Notes under the pieces: generated by a model
Told to the model about the DNA's origin: nothing
The model's database searches: none
The model's input: only the letters and a program-made list of their open reading frames with translations
Translations under genes and position numbers: made by a program
Origin: Neobacillus piezotolerans
GTDB lineage: Bacteria; Bacillota; Bacilli; Bacillales; Cytobacillaceae
Assembly (NCBI RefSeq): GCF_003362805.1
Contig: NZ_QNQT01000003.1
Coordinates: 124,001-188,000, forward strand
Reading direction: 5' to 3'
DNA length: 64,000 bases
Shown: one piece after another, positions 1-9,898 of the stretch
Position numbering within the stretch: position 1 is the stretch's first letter
Layout: each line of letters opens with the position of its first letter

Positions 1-1
1 G

Positions 2-1252
2 AAGATCCGGACACTTTTGATTTGCCTCGCTTTTATTCCGCTAATATTCGGGATGGTACTGGCGGTTGGCGCCTATGCGTCGAAGGCCAGGACAACAAAG
101 AATGACAGTCCCGCGACTATGTGGGTGAAAAACGAATTTGCAGCGGAGTTTCCAAATTTCGGTCCGAAGCTTAAACCTGTATCCCCGCCAAAGAATCAGA
201 AGAAAAGCGAAATCACCCAGGTATCCGCGGCCCCAAAAATCACAGAAAAACAATCAGAAGGATCTTCGCAACAGCCGAAGCCCGTTCAGCAAGCTGCCGC
301 TGCGCCAGCTTCTGGTTCAACGCCCGTAAAGCAGCCGGCCGCGAATCCAGCACAAACACCAAAGCCTGCCAGCCAACCTGCCTCGAAACAGGCAAAAGCC
401 GCAAAGCCGGCCAGCCCTCAGGCCAGCGTGGTATCAAATAAAACTGCACCTCCTGCAAGCCAGCTGCCATCAAATCAGGAGCAGACTTCAAATCAGGAGG
501 ATGGCTCAAAGCCCGACCACCCGCCGGCAGCAAATCCTGATTCGACAAATCAGCCTCAGCAGCAAGAAACAAGCAAACAGCCTGCATCAACACCTGCTGT
601 GCCTGCCCAGAACAAACCTTCAGTCAAGCCTCCCGCTCCCACCGCATCCGGGAAACAACGAGAGCTTTACCTGACATTTGACGATGGCCCGCATCGCGTT
701 TCAAACCAAATACTTGACCTGCTCGACAAATACAATGCCAAAGCGACCTTTTTCATGTTGGATGGAAATATGAAGCAATACCCCAACGCGGTGAAGAGGA
801 TGGCGGCTTCCGGGCACAGCCTGGGAATGCACGGCGTTAGCCATAATAAGCAAAAGTTTTACCATTCGGCCCAAACGGTAGTTGCGGAAATGGATCAGGG
901 CAGGGATACGATAAAAAGGCTTGCCGGGATTGATACGGTATTAATCCGGACACCGTTCGGAAGTTCCCCGTATATGAAACCTGATTACAAAAAGGCTGTC
1001 ACGGCCCATGGATACAAAATGTGGGATTGGAATGTTGACAGCCGGGACTGGTTTTACCGTGACCGCCGCTTTGTCGACAGCGCAATCGAGCAAATCGAAA
1101 AACAAAAAAGTAAACCAGGACCAATCGTCGTCCTGCTGCATGAACGCGATGAGACGCTCGCCTGCCTCCCAGCACTGCTGGAATACCTGAAAAGCCAGAA
1201 TTTCAAGCTCTTGCCTCTGACTTCCAGCATGGCTCCGGTTCAATTTAAGTAG
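2..1252 (+). CDS. Polysaccharide deacetylase (NodB domain), 5'-truncated by window edge
   Basis: This is an exported peptidoglycan or polysaccharide N-deacetylase of carbohydrate esterase family 4. The frame is open to the window edge and reads KIRTLLICLAF, a signal-anchor core, so the true start lies just outside. A TTG at 17 is unlikely to be the start. Counting residues from that TTG, about 50-212 form a Pro/Ala/Gln/Ser/Lys-rich wall-spanning linker. The NodB domain follows, with TFDDGP (220-225), the metal histidines of MHGVSH (272, 276), RTPFG (311), DWNVDSRDW and the catalytic LLH (375). All five family motifs are present, so the enzyme should be active. The substrate (GlcNAc, MurNAc or teichuronic polymer) cannot be told from sequence. 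It is followed by its own terminator. Confidence 0.88.
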   Translation, partial: KIRTLLICLAFIPLIFGMVLAVGAYASKARTTKNDSPATMWVKNEFAAEFPNFGPKLKPVSPPKNQKKSEITQVSAAPKITEKQSEGSSQQPKPVQQAAAAPASGSTPVKQPAANPAQTPKPASQPASKQAKAAKPASPQASVVSNKTAPPASQLPSNQEQTSNQEDGSKPDHPPAANPDSTNQPQQQETSKQPASTPAVPAQNKPSVKPPAPTASGKQRELYLTFDDGPHRVSNQILDLLDKYNAKATFFMLDGNMKQYPNAVKRMAASGHSLGMHGVSHNKQKFYHSAQTVVAEMDQGRDTIKRLAGIDTVLIRTPFGSSPYMKPDYKKAVTAHGYKMWDWNVDSRDWFYRDRRFVDSAIEQIEKQKSKPGPIVVLLHERDETLACLPALLEYLKSQNFKLLPLTSSMAPVQFK

Positions 1253-1293
1253 AATAAAAAGATGAAAAAATTCAAGGCTGATAGAATGATAGG

Positions 1294-1323
1294 GACGGAG
1301 AGCGGAAACTCCGTCTTTTTTTA
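1294..1323 (+). terminator. Rho-independent terminator
   Basis: A perfect 7-bp stem (GACGGAG/CTCCGTC) with an 8-nt loop is followed by a run of T. It ends the deacetylase transcript. Confidence 0.85.
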
Positions 1324-1433
1324 TTTTCCATTGCAAAAAAATGCAAAGTAAAGCCAATGCGGATAGAATATTGACTTTATAAAAATTCCAATAATTACAA
1401 AATACGACTTTTTCTTACATTTTTAAAATAAAT

Positions 1434-1462
1434 TTGAGAAATATTCTAAAATATGGTATATT
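1434..1462 (+). promoter_or_regulatory. Putative sigma-A promoter of surface protein/sortase pair
   Basis: TTGAGA and TATATT are separated by exactly 17 bp, 33 bp upstream of the ATG at 1496. The ATG is preceded by a GAGGGTGG ribosome-binding site. No alternative promoter is visible before the sortase gene. Confidence 0.6.
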
Positions 1463-1495
1463 ACGAGTTATCATATGGAAAAGTGAGGGTGGAAA

Positions 1496-2212
1496 ATGAA
1501 CTTGAAAGCATTTTTGAAAAAGGGAGCAATTGTTGCGGCCCTGAGCTTGGGATTATCAGGTTTCGCACTGCTTCCAGGCGAGGCGTCAGCTGCCGGGAAC
1601 GCGAATCCCCATGCCCAGAAACTAGTGGACTCATTACAAGCTCTTAATTTAGACAATGTCGACTATCTTTACGCTTACCTTCAATCAGTAGATTTGAGCA
1701 AGGCAGAATTCGACGGGATTGACGCAAACACAAAGCGTGCGAGCGATCTCCTCAAGAATAACAATCCTGAAAGCCTGCCAAATGCGCAAAAAGTCGAGCT
1801 TGCCCGCCTATTCCTTGACAGCGTGAAACTTGCTCACCTTCAAGCGGAGTTTGTCGATGACAACGGGAATCCTGTCGATATTTTTAAGTACAAGCCTGGC
1901 ACAACAGGACTTATCATCGAGTTGAAAGACCTGAACGGAAAGCTTCTTGCAACTGCTGACCCAACTTTAGCAGACCTTGACCCGAAAGTTCTTTTGACAA
2001 AAATCACCGCCCTAAAGGCTGCGGTCCAAGCAAAGGAGCAGCTTGAAAAAGGTGGCAAATTCGTTCCGATGCCAGCGCAGAAGCTTCCTAACACAGCTAC
2101 CAACAACTATGAATACATACTGCTTGGCGGATTGATCATGCTGCTTGGAGCGGCGGCTGCCGTACCTGCGGCGCGCTATTTCCGCAAAACAGGCAACACC
2201 CTCGAGGCGTAA
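1496..2212 (+). CDS. Sortase-anchored acidic surface protein (LPXTA)
   Basis: This 238-residue exported protein is probably anchored to the peptidoglycan. A signal peptide ends near residue 32 (ASA-AG). The C-terminus has LPNTA (197-201), a hydrophobic segment (about 206-226) and a basic tail (ARYFRKT), the tripartite cell-wall sorting signal. LPNTA is the form typical of class D sortase substrates in Bacillales. The mature region is acidic and helical, and I recognise no enzymatic domain. It resembles the small 'processed acidic surface protein' group that travels with a dedicated sortase. The sortase gene starts 5 bp downstream, so enzyme and substrate are co-transcribed. Confidence 0.8.
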   Translation: MNLKAFLKKGAIVAALSLGLSGFALLPGEASAAGNANPHAQKLVDSLQALNLDNVDYLYAYLQSVDLSKAEFDGIDANTKRASDLLKNNNPESLPNAQKVELARLFLDSVKLAHLQAEFVDDNGNPVDIFKYKPGTTGLIIELKDLNGKLLATADPTLADLDPKVLLTKITALKAAVQAKEQLEKGGKFVPMPAQKLPNTATNNYEYILLGGLIMLLGAAAAVPAARYFRKTGNTLEA

Positions 2213-2217
2213 GCTGA

Positions 2218-2835
2218 ATGCGAAAGAAACGCAGAAACATATGGAGATGGGTCATTATTTCAATACCCATCTTTTTTTTGTTGATTGGCGGAGGCATTGT
2301 CGCCTATTTCGGATTTGATTTGACAAAACAGACGGTCCTTTTGGCCCACACAGCCCTGAATGAGTATGAACCTGATTTGCCTGACAGGCAGTTCGAGCAG
2401 GTATGGCCTACCCTTCCTGCACCTGGGGATAAAATCGGCGATCTGAAGTTCCCTTCAGTCGGCCTGGATGTCCCGGTTGTACAGGGCACCCATGACAATG
2501 AACTGAAAAAAGGCGCTGGCCACCTCGCAGGAAGCGCTCTTCCAGGACAAGGGGGGAACGTTGTGCTGAGCGGCCATAGGGATACAGTTTTCAGGAAGCT
2601 GAAGGATTTAAAGGTGGGTGAGGAAGTCATATTCACGACCCCGTATGGTGACTTTATTTATGAAACAACCGATTTTAAAATCACCCATGCGGATGATATG
2701 ACAGTTGCCGTCCCGACCGATTTCGAGACGTTGACCTTGACGACCTGCTATCCGTTCTATTTCGTTGGAAACGCGCCGGACAGGTTCATCGTCTACACGA
2801 AGCTGGTCTCCCAGCCCGAAATAACCAAACATTGA
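2218..2835 (+). CDS. Class D sortase
   Basis: This membrane-anchored transpeptidase cleaves a C-terminal sorting motif and links the substrate to peptidoglycan. The N-terminus has a basic head and one transmembrane segment (about 9-30). The sortase fold carries the catalytic triad: His120 in SGHRDTVF, Cys177 in LTLTTCYPF and Arg189 in APDRF. The length of 205 residues is normal for class D. It directly follows the LPNTA protein, its obvious substrate, and ends at a strong terminator. Confidence 0.9.
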   Translation: MRKKRRNIWRWVIISIPIFFLLIGGGIVAYFGFDLTKQTVLLAHTALNEYEPDLPDRQFEQVWPTLPAPGDKIGDLKFPSVGLDVPVVQGTHDNELKKGAGHLAGSALPGQGGNVVLSGHRDTVFRKLKDLKVGEEVIFTTPYGDFIYETTDFKITHADDMTVAVPTDFETLTLTTCYPFYFVGNAPDRFIVYTKLVSQPEITKH

Positions 2836-2844
2836 ACGTTATAG

Positions 2845-2867
2845 CCGGGCATTTGCCCGGTTTTTGT
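2845..2867 (+). terminator. Terminator of sortase operon
   Basis: CCGGGC/GCCCGG hairpin with a 4-nt loop followed by TTTTTGTTTT. Confidence 0.85.
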
Positions 2868-2877
2868 TTTCAAAAAA

Positions 2878-2909
2878 AGCACTGGCCGCAAAAAATCGCG
2901 GTCAGTGCT
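2878..2909. terminator. Terminator hairpin, mainly for the minus-strand small ORF
   Basis: A 12-bp stem (AGCACTGGCCGC/GCGGTCAGTGCT, one G-T pair) is flanked by A7 on one side and T5 on the other, so it can act in both directions. On the minus strand it starts 5 nt after the stop codon of the riboswitch-controlled ORF and is followed by T7. Confidence 0.8.
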
Positions 2910-2914
2910 TTTTA

Positions 2915-3082
2915 TTATTCAGCCTTCGCTGTCAGGCCGGCAGCTTTGCATAGATGATAATCCGATTTAGCCATTAACTTCGATTTCAGATTCACGCATA
3001 TTGCGTCATCCACTAATCTGCGGTTGTACCTATGTAAAAATAAATGGAAATAGTATCTCGCTTTTAGTAGACTTTTCAACAC
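2915..3082 (-). CDS. 55-residue protein under a c-di-GMP riboswitch
   Basis: This small protein has no recognised family. An AGGGGG ribosome-binding site lies 5 nt before GTG (3082) and 8 nt before an in-frame TTG (3079); either could start, giving 55 or 54 residues. The product is basic, rich in Arg, Lys, His and Tyr, and begins MLKSLLKARYYF. It has a central RRLVDDAI stretch, two Cys and a C-terminal AAGLTAKAE. There is no signal peptide or transmembrane segment. It is the only coding sequence between the riboswitch at 3119-3202 and the terminator at 2878-2909, so it is the presumed regulated output. The function cannot be inferred from sequence. A membrane-proximal or protein-binding effector of the motile/sessile switch is only a guess. 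Confidence 0.6.
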   Translation of the reverse strand: MLKSLLKARYYFHLFLHRYNRRLVDDAICVNLKSKLMAKSDYHLCKAAGLTAKAE

Positions 3083-3118
3083 AATTACCCCCTAATGATC
3101 CGTATACCGCAGGGCCGT

Positions 3119-3202
3119 ATTCGGGAACTGGCTGGCATGGCTATTTAAAATAGCTTTAGCCCCTTTAGTTTTGCGCCCCCACTTTTCAGTGGATTTGCCG
3201 TT
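3119..3202 (-). ncRNA. Cyclic di-GMP-I (GEMM-I) riboswitch
   Basis: Read on the minus strand, this segment has the conserved GEMM-I landmarks in order: ACGGCAAA, a CCACT-GAAA-AGTGG hairpin with its GNRA tetraloop, GGGCGCAAAACTA, GGGGCTAAAGC, a variable stem, GCCATGCCAGCC and the closing CCGA that pairs back to CGG. The family binds c-di-GMP. It is followed by a small hairpin (about 3102-3118) and then by the ribosome-binding site of a 55-codon ORF, so translational control is likely. The upstream promoter is weak or unclear; the best guess is TTGAAT-17-TAAGTT at about 3228-3256. Confidence 0.8.
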
Positions 3203-3383
3203 TCGTACAATTTTGTGCTATGCCCCTAACTTACCAAAAATCCGATTCAGATTCAATACATTTTCACCAAAAAAAGGCATCGTCCTATTGGTATATATAC
3301 AGGTAATATCCGTTTTATGTACTGCGATAAACGTGGGCGGCCGAAATTTTTTTCGTAGAAATGTGCCAATTGGTCAATGCAAA

Positions 3384-3413
3384 GGCCCGCCCCGGCAAGT
3401 GGCCGGAACGGGC
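3384..3413 (-). terminator. Terminator after galT
   Basis: A strong GC-rich hairpin (GCCCG...CGGGC arms with an inner CCGGC/GCCGG) lies 10 nt beyond the galT stop codon. The T-run on the minus strand is short (CCTTTGC). Confidence 0.65.
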
Positions 3414-3422
3414 TTTTCTTCC

Positions 3423-4916
3423 CTATCCTAATAAATCCGTGAATTTCCGGAACGCGCGCTTGCCTTCCTCCGTCTGTTTGAAGACTCCCGCGTCCTCAAG
3501 TACCCGGGCAAATTTCGCGCCGACATTTTGCCTGATAATCGCTGAAACCGAACCAGGCGATAATTCGGCGGCATGCTTTTCCTTCATTTCATTCGCCCAT
3601 GCGAGGTGGTATTCCTTTACTTCCGCCTTTTCCCCAAGCAGGTACTTTTTGATTTCCTTTAGCTCATTTTCAAGCCTGGCTGGCAAAACGGCGAGCCCCA
3701 TGACTTCAATAAGGCCGATATTTTCTTTTTTGATATGGTGGACGTCGCTGTGCGGATGGAAAATGCCAAGCGGATGTTCATCGCTTGTCCGGTTGTTCCT
3801 AAGGACAAGGTCCATTTCAAACTGGCCGTCACGCATCCTCGCAATTGGCGTAACCGTGTTATGCCTTGTCCCGCCAGTGAATGCTTCAATTCCCGCTTCC
3901 GGGTCACTATAGCCCATCCACGTTTCGAAAATCTTGTCTGCCGCATCCGCAAGCTCTTCCGGATTTTTACCGCGGATCCGGATGGCGGACAGCGGCCATT
4001 TCAACATTGCCGCTTCAATAGAAGGGAAACCGCCCAGCTGGAACGAGTAATTTGCCTCTGCCTTCGCCATCGCGAAATCGTATTTCCCCCCCTGGTAATG
4101 GTCATGGGTTAAAATTGACCCCCCGACAATAGGCAGGTCGGCGTTCGAACCGAGAAAATAGGCTGGGAACTTGCCGACGAATTCAAGCAGCCGGGTGAAC
4201 GCGCCGCGGCTGATTTTCATATCGCGGTGCTCGGCGCTGAGGACGATGCAGTGCTCGTTGTAGTAAACATAAGGCGAGTATTGCAGATACCAGGACTCAC
4301 CGCCAAGCTCGAGTCCGATAATCCGATGGTTTGAGCGCGCCGGATAGCCGATTCTGCCCGCATATCCTTCGTTTTCAATGCACAGGAGGCATTTTGGATA
4401 TTCCAAAACGGCGCTTTTCATTTCCCGCTCAATGGCGATTTGCTTCGGGTCCTTCTCGGGCTTTGAGAGGTTAATCGTAATATCGAGCATGCCGTAATCC
4501 GATTCATACGAATAGCTAATGTTTTTTGCGATCTGCTTTGTCTGGATGTAATTGCTGTTTTTGCTCAGCTCGTAAAAATAGTCGGTCGCAAGGTTGGGGT
4601 CGGCATTGTATTTTTCATAAAACAAGGCATTTACATCTGAAGGCCTTTGGATAAGGACATTCATAATCCTCGCCGAAAAAATCTCCCGCTGGGAATCCAG
4701 TCCCTCGATGATTCCCTTTTCGGCGGCGTAATCGGCGAGCGCATCAAGGATATCGGGAATCCCCGCGCCATCCTGGCATGAGCCATTGTCGATAAATTCG
4801 TCCAGTCCAAGGAGGGCCATGATCTGGTTGCGCGCGTAAATTTCATCCTGTTGTTTGATCATTTCACAGGCAAGCGCCCGGTCGAGCAGCGCCTGAATAG
4901 CCTGATATACCTCCAT
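3423..4916 (-). CDS. galT: UDP-glucose--hexose-1-phosphate uridylyltransferase
   Basis: This Leloir-pathway enzyme exchanges UMP between UDP-glucose and galactose-1-phosphate. The protein of about 497 residues is the long Firmicutes (type 2) GalT, distinct from the 350-residue proteobacterial form. Recognisable pieces are the ARSNHRIIGLELGG region and the conserved LTHDHYQGG motif that carries the nucleotidyl-accepting His. The ATG at 4916 is chosen because it follows AGGGAGGGCTACAC; an upstream in-frame ATG at 4994 lies inside galE and has no ribosome-binding site. It is the last gene of the galR-K-E-T unit. Confidence 0.93.
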   Translation of the reverse strand: MEVYQAIQALLDRALACEMIKQQDEIYARNQIMALLGLDEFIDNGSCQDGAGIPDILDALADYAAEKGIIEGLDSQREIFSARIMNVLIQRPSDVNALFYEKYNADPNLATDYFYELSKNSNYIQTKQIAKNISYSYESDYGMLDITINLSKPEKDPKQIAIEREMKSAVLEYPKCLLCIENEGYAGRIGYPARSNHRIIGLELGGESWYLQYSPYVYYNEHCIVLSAEHRDMKISRGAFTRLLEFVGKFPAYFLGSNADLPIVGGSILTHDHYQGGKYDFAMAKAEANYSFQLGGFPSIEAAMLKWPLSAIRIRGKNPEELADAADKIFETWMGYSDPEAGIEAFTGGTRHNTVTPIARMRDGQFEMDLVLRNNRTSDEHPLGIFHPHSDVHHIKKENIGLIEVMGLAVLPARLENELKEIKKYLLGEKAEVKEYHLAWANEMKEKHAAELSPGSVSAIIRQNVGAKFARVLEDAGVFKQTEEGKRAFRKFTDLLG

Positions 4917-4929
4917 GTGTAGCCCTCCC

Positions 4930-5919
4930 TTATCCTTTATAGCCTTCAGGGTGATTCCGATGCCATTGCCAGGCATCTGCAAGGATTTGTTCAACCGATG
5001 TCCGTTCCGGATTCCAGCCCAGCACCTTCTTTGCCTTTTCAGAAGATGCGATCAGCCTGCTCGGGTCGCCGCTCCTGCGGGGAACGACCTTTGCCGGTAT
5101 CTTATGGCCGGTCACTTTCCGGGCGGCTTCAATCATTTCCTTAACCGAGAACCCCTGTCCGCTGCCGAGATTGATTATTTCGCTGCCGCCGCCGTTTTGC
5201 AAATAGCGGAGGGCAAGGATATGTGCGTCAATCAAGTCTTCGACGTGGATATAGTCGCGAATGCATGTCCCGTCCTCCGTATCGTAATCGTCGCCGAAAA
5301 TGGATATAAACTCCCGCTGGCCAAGCGGAACCTGAAGGATGAGCGGAATCAGATGGGTTTCCGGTTGGTGATCTTCGCCAATTGCACCGGACTGCCTAGC
5401 TCCAGCCACATTAAAATAACGGAGCGAAACATAGTTCATCCCGTAGGCAATCTCGCACCATTTCATCATTTTTTCCATTGCCAGCTTTGTTTCGCCATAG
5501 GCATTTGTCGGGTTCACGGGCAAGTCTTCCGTAATCGGCATGACCGTCTGCTCGCCATACGTTGCCGCGGTCGAGGAGAAGACGATATTTTTCACACCGA
5601 ATTCGACCATCGTTTCAAGCAGTACCTGGGTTCCGTACACATTGTTATTAAAATACTCAAGCGGCTTTTCCATCGATTCGCCGACAAGCGAATTTGCGGC
5701 GAAATGCAGCACACCATCGATTTCTTCTTTTTCAAAAACCCCGCGTAAAAATTCCTTATCACGGATGTCTCCCTCGTAAAACTTCGCTTTCGGATGGACT
5801 GCCTCCGCGTGGCCAGTCTGAAGATTGTCCACAACAATCGCGTCATATCCCTGGTCAATCAGCTGATGGACGGCATGGGAGCCTATATAGCCCGCGCCGC
5901 CAAGCACCAAAATCCCCAT
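4930..5919 (-). CDS. galE: UDP-glucose 4-epimerase
   Basis: GalE interconverts UDP-galactose and UDP-glucose using bound NAD. The extended short-chain dehydrogenase features are visible: the N-terminal GGAGYIGS dinucleotide fold, the catalytic YGETK (Tyr-x-x-x-Lys), FSSTAATYG and the RYFNVAGA substrate region. The length of 329 residues is typical. Its ATG overlaps the galK stop codon (TAATG), so translation is coupled. GalE may also supply UDP-sugars for surface polymers. Confidence 0.95.
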   Translation of the reverse strand: MGILVLGGAGYIGSHAVHQLIDQGYDAIVVDNLQTGHAEAVHPKAKFYEGDIRDKEFLRGVFEKEEIDGVLHFAANSLVGESMEKPLEYFNNNVYGTQVLLETMVEFGVKNIVFSSTAATYGEQTVMPITEDLPVNPTNAYGETKLAMEKMMKWCEIAYGMNYVSLRYFNVAGARQSGAIGEDHQPETHLIPLILQVPLGQREFISIFGDDYDTEDGTCIRDYIHVEDLIDAHILALRYLQNGGGSEIINLGSGQGFSVKEMIEAARKVTGHKIPAKVVPRRSGDPSRLIASSEKAKKVLGWNPERTSVEQILADAWQWHRNHPEGYKG

Positions 5920-7106
5920 TATTCCACCTCCGCCGTAATTTCCTTTGTGCCATCACCGATATGGGCGACGTAAAAGGTTGCTTCGTAACCGATTTTTTCT
6001 TTGTAAGCATTGCCGACTTCTTCAATAAACGACTCAACTGCGACAGCCTCGACAAGCGCGATTGCGCAGCCTCCGAATCCCGCGCCGGTCATCCTAGCGC
6101 CAAGAGTGCCGCTTTGCATCCAGGCCGCTTCAACGAGTGTATCAAGTTCAATTCCGGTTACTTCGTAATCATCCTTAAGCGATAGGTGCGACTCGTTCAT
6201 CAATTTTCCGAAGCTCGCCAGGTTCCCCTGTTTCAGTTCGGCAAGCGCTTTTTTCGTTCGCTCATTTTCATATACGGCGTGCCTGGCCCTTTTTTGTAAA
6301 ATTCCATCCGGAATAAGCGCGATATTCGCATCGAATTGCTGTTCCGACAGCGCGCCAAGAGACCTTATATTGAGTTGCTTTTGCAGATAGGCAAGGGCGC
6401 TTTCACACTGGCTGCGCCGTTCATTGTACTTGGAATCGGCAAGCTCGCGCCGTTTATTTGTATTCATGATGATAATTTTGTAGCCGTCCAGTTTTAGCGG
6501 CGCGTATTCGTATTCAAGCGTCTCACAATCGAGAAGGATGCCGCAATCCTTTTTTCCCATCCCGACAGCGAATTGGTCCATGATTCCGCTGTTGACGCCG
6601 ATGAATTCATTTTCGACCTGCTTGCCAATTTGGACTAGGCTGATTCTTGGGATTTCCAGTTCGAACAGTTCATTTGCGATGACGCCTACAAGCATTTCCA
6701 GGGATGCCGAGGACGAAAGCCCGGCGCCGTTCGGAATATTTCCTTCAATCAAGATGTCCATTCCCGCAGGGATTTCCCAGCCCGCTTCGATTAGATAGCG
6801 GATCATTCCCTTTGCAAAGTTCCCCCAAGTATGTGCGGGGTCGTGGTCAAGCTCATCCAGGCTGAATTCAATAACCCCCGCTTCCAGGAAGTTTTTAGAA
6901 AAAAGGCGGATGCGGCGGTCATCCCGCTTTTTGGCAACACCATAAGTCCCGTACGTTATCGCGCATGGAAAAACCCGGCCGCCGTTATAATCAGTATGCT
7001 CGCCAATCAAATTGATTCTGCCCGGCGAGAAAAAGCTGCGGATTCCTTCCATGTCTTCGTAGGAAAAAAGTTCCCGGAAGTCTTTCGTTAAATGTGGTAG
7101 ATTCAT
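5919..7106 (-). CDS. galK: Galactokinase
   Basis: GalK phosphorylates galactose at C1, the first step of the Leloir pathway. It is a GHMP-family kinase of 395 residues with the galactokinase signature [15 protein letters not shown] near residue 30, the ATP-binding [11 protein letters not shown] loop and the C-terminal [12 protein letters not shown] motif. It sits 66 bp downstream of galR and overlaps galE by one base, consistent with one galRKET transcript. Confidence 0.95.
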   Translation of the reverse strand: MNLPHLTKDFRELFSYEDMEGIRSFFSPGRINLIGEHTDYNGGRVFPCAITYGTYGVAKKRDDRRIRLFSKNFLEAGVIEFSLDELDHDPAHTWGNFAKGMIRYLIEAGWEIPAGMDILIEGNIPNGAGLSSSASLEMLVGVIANELFELEIPRISLVQIGKQVENEFIGVNSGIMDQFAVGMGKKDCGILLDCETLEYEYAPLKLDGYKIIIMNTNKRRELADSKYNERRSQCESALAYLQKQLNIRSLGALSEQQFDANIALIPDGILQKRARHAVYENERTKKALAELKQGNLASFGKLMNESHLSLKDDYEVTGIELDTLVEAAWMQSGTLGARMTGAGFGGCAIALVEAVAVESFIEEVGNAYKEKIGYEATFYVAHIGDGTKEITAEVE

Positions 7107-7172
7107 TGTCCTATTCCCCTAACTTTTAGGAAATACAGTCATTGAGAGCATCCATTTGCTGGCTGCTCCACT

Positions 7173-8607
<1,435 letters not shown>

Positions 8608-8650
8608 TAAAAAAGCCCTAAGAGGGACAAAAAATGTCCTTCTTAGGGGG
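8608..8650 (-). terminator. Terminator of the kinase/helicase cassette
   Basis: A 14-bp stem (CCCTAAGA/TCTTAGGG outer part, GGACA/TGTCC inner part) lies just beyond the last cassette gene, followed by CTTTTTTATT on the minus strand. Confidence 0.85.
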
Positions 8651-8668
8651 CCAGTCACCAAAGGCGCT

Positions 8669-9898
8669 TTACCTTTCCCACGTTGTGGAAAAGGTTTGGT
8701 GGAGGTGGTCGTTTTGTTTTTGGATATAGGCATCGCTGTATTCATGTTTGTTATAGTAGGCCACATTTTGTCGCTTGAGAATGGCCAGCAGCTCGTTTAA
8801 GGTATTTTTATCCTCGAGGCGGAACGCCAGTATGGGGCCAAGCTGCTCATTCGCATGGAGCGGAAGTTCCCTTGTGTAAGTGAGGTGGCGAAGAATCCGG
8901 TTTTGAAATTCTGGTGACCCGCTCCATTTATCAATGTCTTCCGGCCTTATAGGATAAGCGATATTTCCTGTCGCGCCTATTTCCGCCCTGCCTATTTCCA
9001 AGTATTCCTCGAGTTTAAGCCCCAAGACGGAAAAAGACAATTGCTTCCCCTTGTTCAGTTGCTCCTCGGACTGGATCATCGCCCAAACTCTGACCAGATT
9101 ACTCTTAATTAGATGCTCAAAATACGGGGAACGTTTTCCGGTTGTGCCAATATATACTTCAATTTCAGCCCCGTCCCGGCCATTCACCCCTGTATCTGTT
9201 AAAAATCCGCCTGCTTCCCCATAGAAACAAATGAACAATGGAATGAACCGGATTTCGCCATTCAAACCTGGAGCATTGTCATTGAGTAATTGCCTATTAA
9301 TTTCGATTTCAATCATTTCCTGCGGCAAATTGAACGAATAGCGCTCGTTCCCGTTATAACGAAGCAATTCCTTAACAGGATTGTCCGCAAGGGTGCTCCA
9401 TAAATCGAAAACAAAACTCTTATTTAGCATATCCCTATTGTCAGCAGGCAAAATAACATTCGCGGGGTCCTCGTAAAATTCACGCGGCAGCGGCTGCAGG
9501 GCAATGGCATCAAAATAAAGAAGCCTCCTGGACTCCGCTTCATAAATCTTTTCCCGCTTTTCAAACGATTCTGCGCCATTCTTCAACACTTTGTAACGCC
9601 CTTCCGCATTCCTGATATGGCCAATCGATTCCAGGTGCGTGAGCGTTTCTGAAAGAATCCGCGACCCTCCCGGAAGGCCGAGCCTTACAGCTAGGTCTTC
9701 CTGTGTATGCACATTCCCTTCATGGAGAAAGCGGGTAATGAACCATTCCAGGCTTTCATAGGGTTCGCTCATCCGTTCTTTCAGGATGACAGGAAGGTTG
9801 TAGATTGGATAGTCAAGCTGGATCAGCCTGCGGAGCGGCCTCGGATTTTTTATGTTCCGCATAATCGAGAGCGGTGATTTTATACGAGCTGCCGCCAA
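8669..9898 (-). CDS. Unknown protein, last gene of NERD/kinase/helicase cassette
   Basis: This 409-residue protein belongs to no family I recognise. Residues about 45-110 look like a winged helix-turn-helix (helical, with TQEDLAVRLGLPGGSRILSETL then a basic wing), suggesting nucleic-acid or partner binding. The rest is mixed alpha/beta with no catalytic motif visible. There is no signal peptide or membrane segment. It starts at TTG behind GGAAGGTG and overlaps the helicase gene by 19 bp, so it is translationally coupled. Being locked to a helicase and two kinase-type proteins suggests it is the specificity or sensor component, but that is inference. Confidence 0.75.
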   Translation of the reverse strand: MAAARIKSPLSIMRNIKNPRPLRRLIQLDYPIYNLPVILKERMSEPYESLEWFITRFLHEGNVHTQEDLAVRLGLPGGSRILSETLTHLESIGHIRNAEGRYKVLKNGAESFEKREKIYEAESRRLLYFDAIALQPLPREFYEDPANVILPADNRDMLNKSFVFDLWSTLADNPVKELLRYNGNERYSFNLPQEMIEIEINRQLLNDNAPGLNGEIRFIPLFICFYGEAGGFLTDTGVNGRDGAEIEVYIGTTGKRSPYFEHLIKSNLVRVWAMIQSEEQLNKGKQLSFSVLGLKLEEYLEIGRAEIGATGNIAYPIRPEDIDKWSGSPEFQNRILRHLTYTRELPLHANEQLGPILAFRLEDKNTLNELLAILKRQNVAYYNKHEYSDAYIQKQNDHLHQTFSTTWER

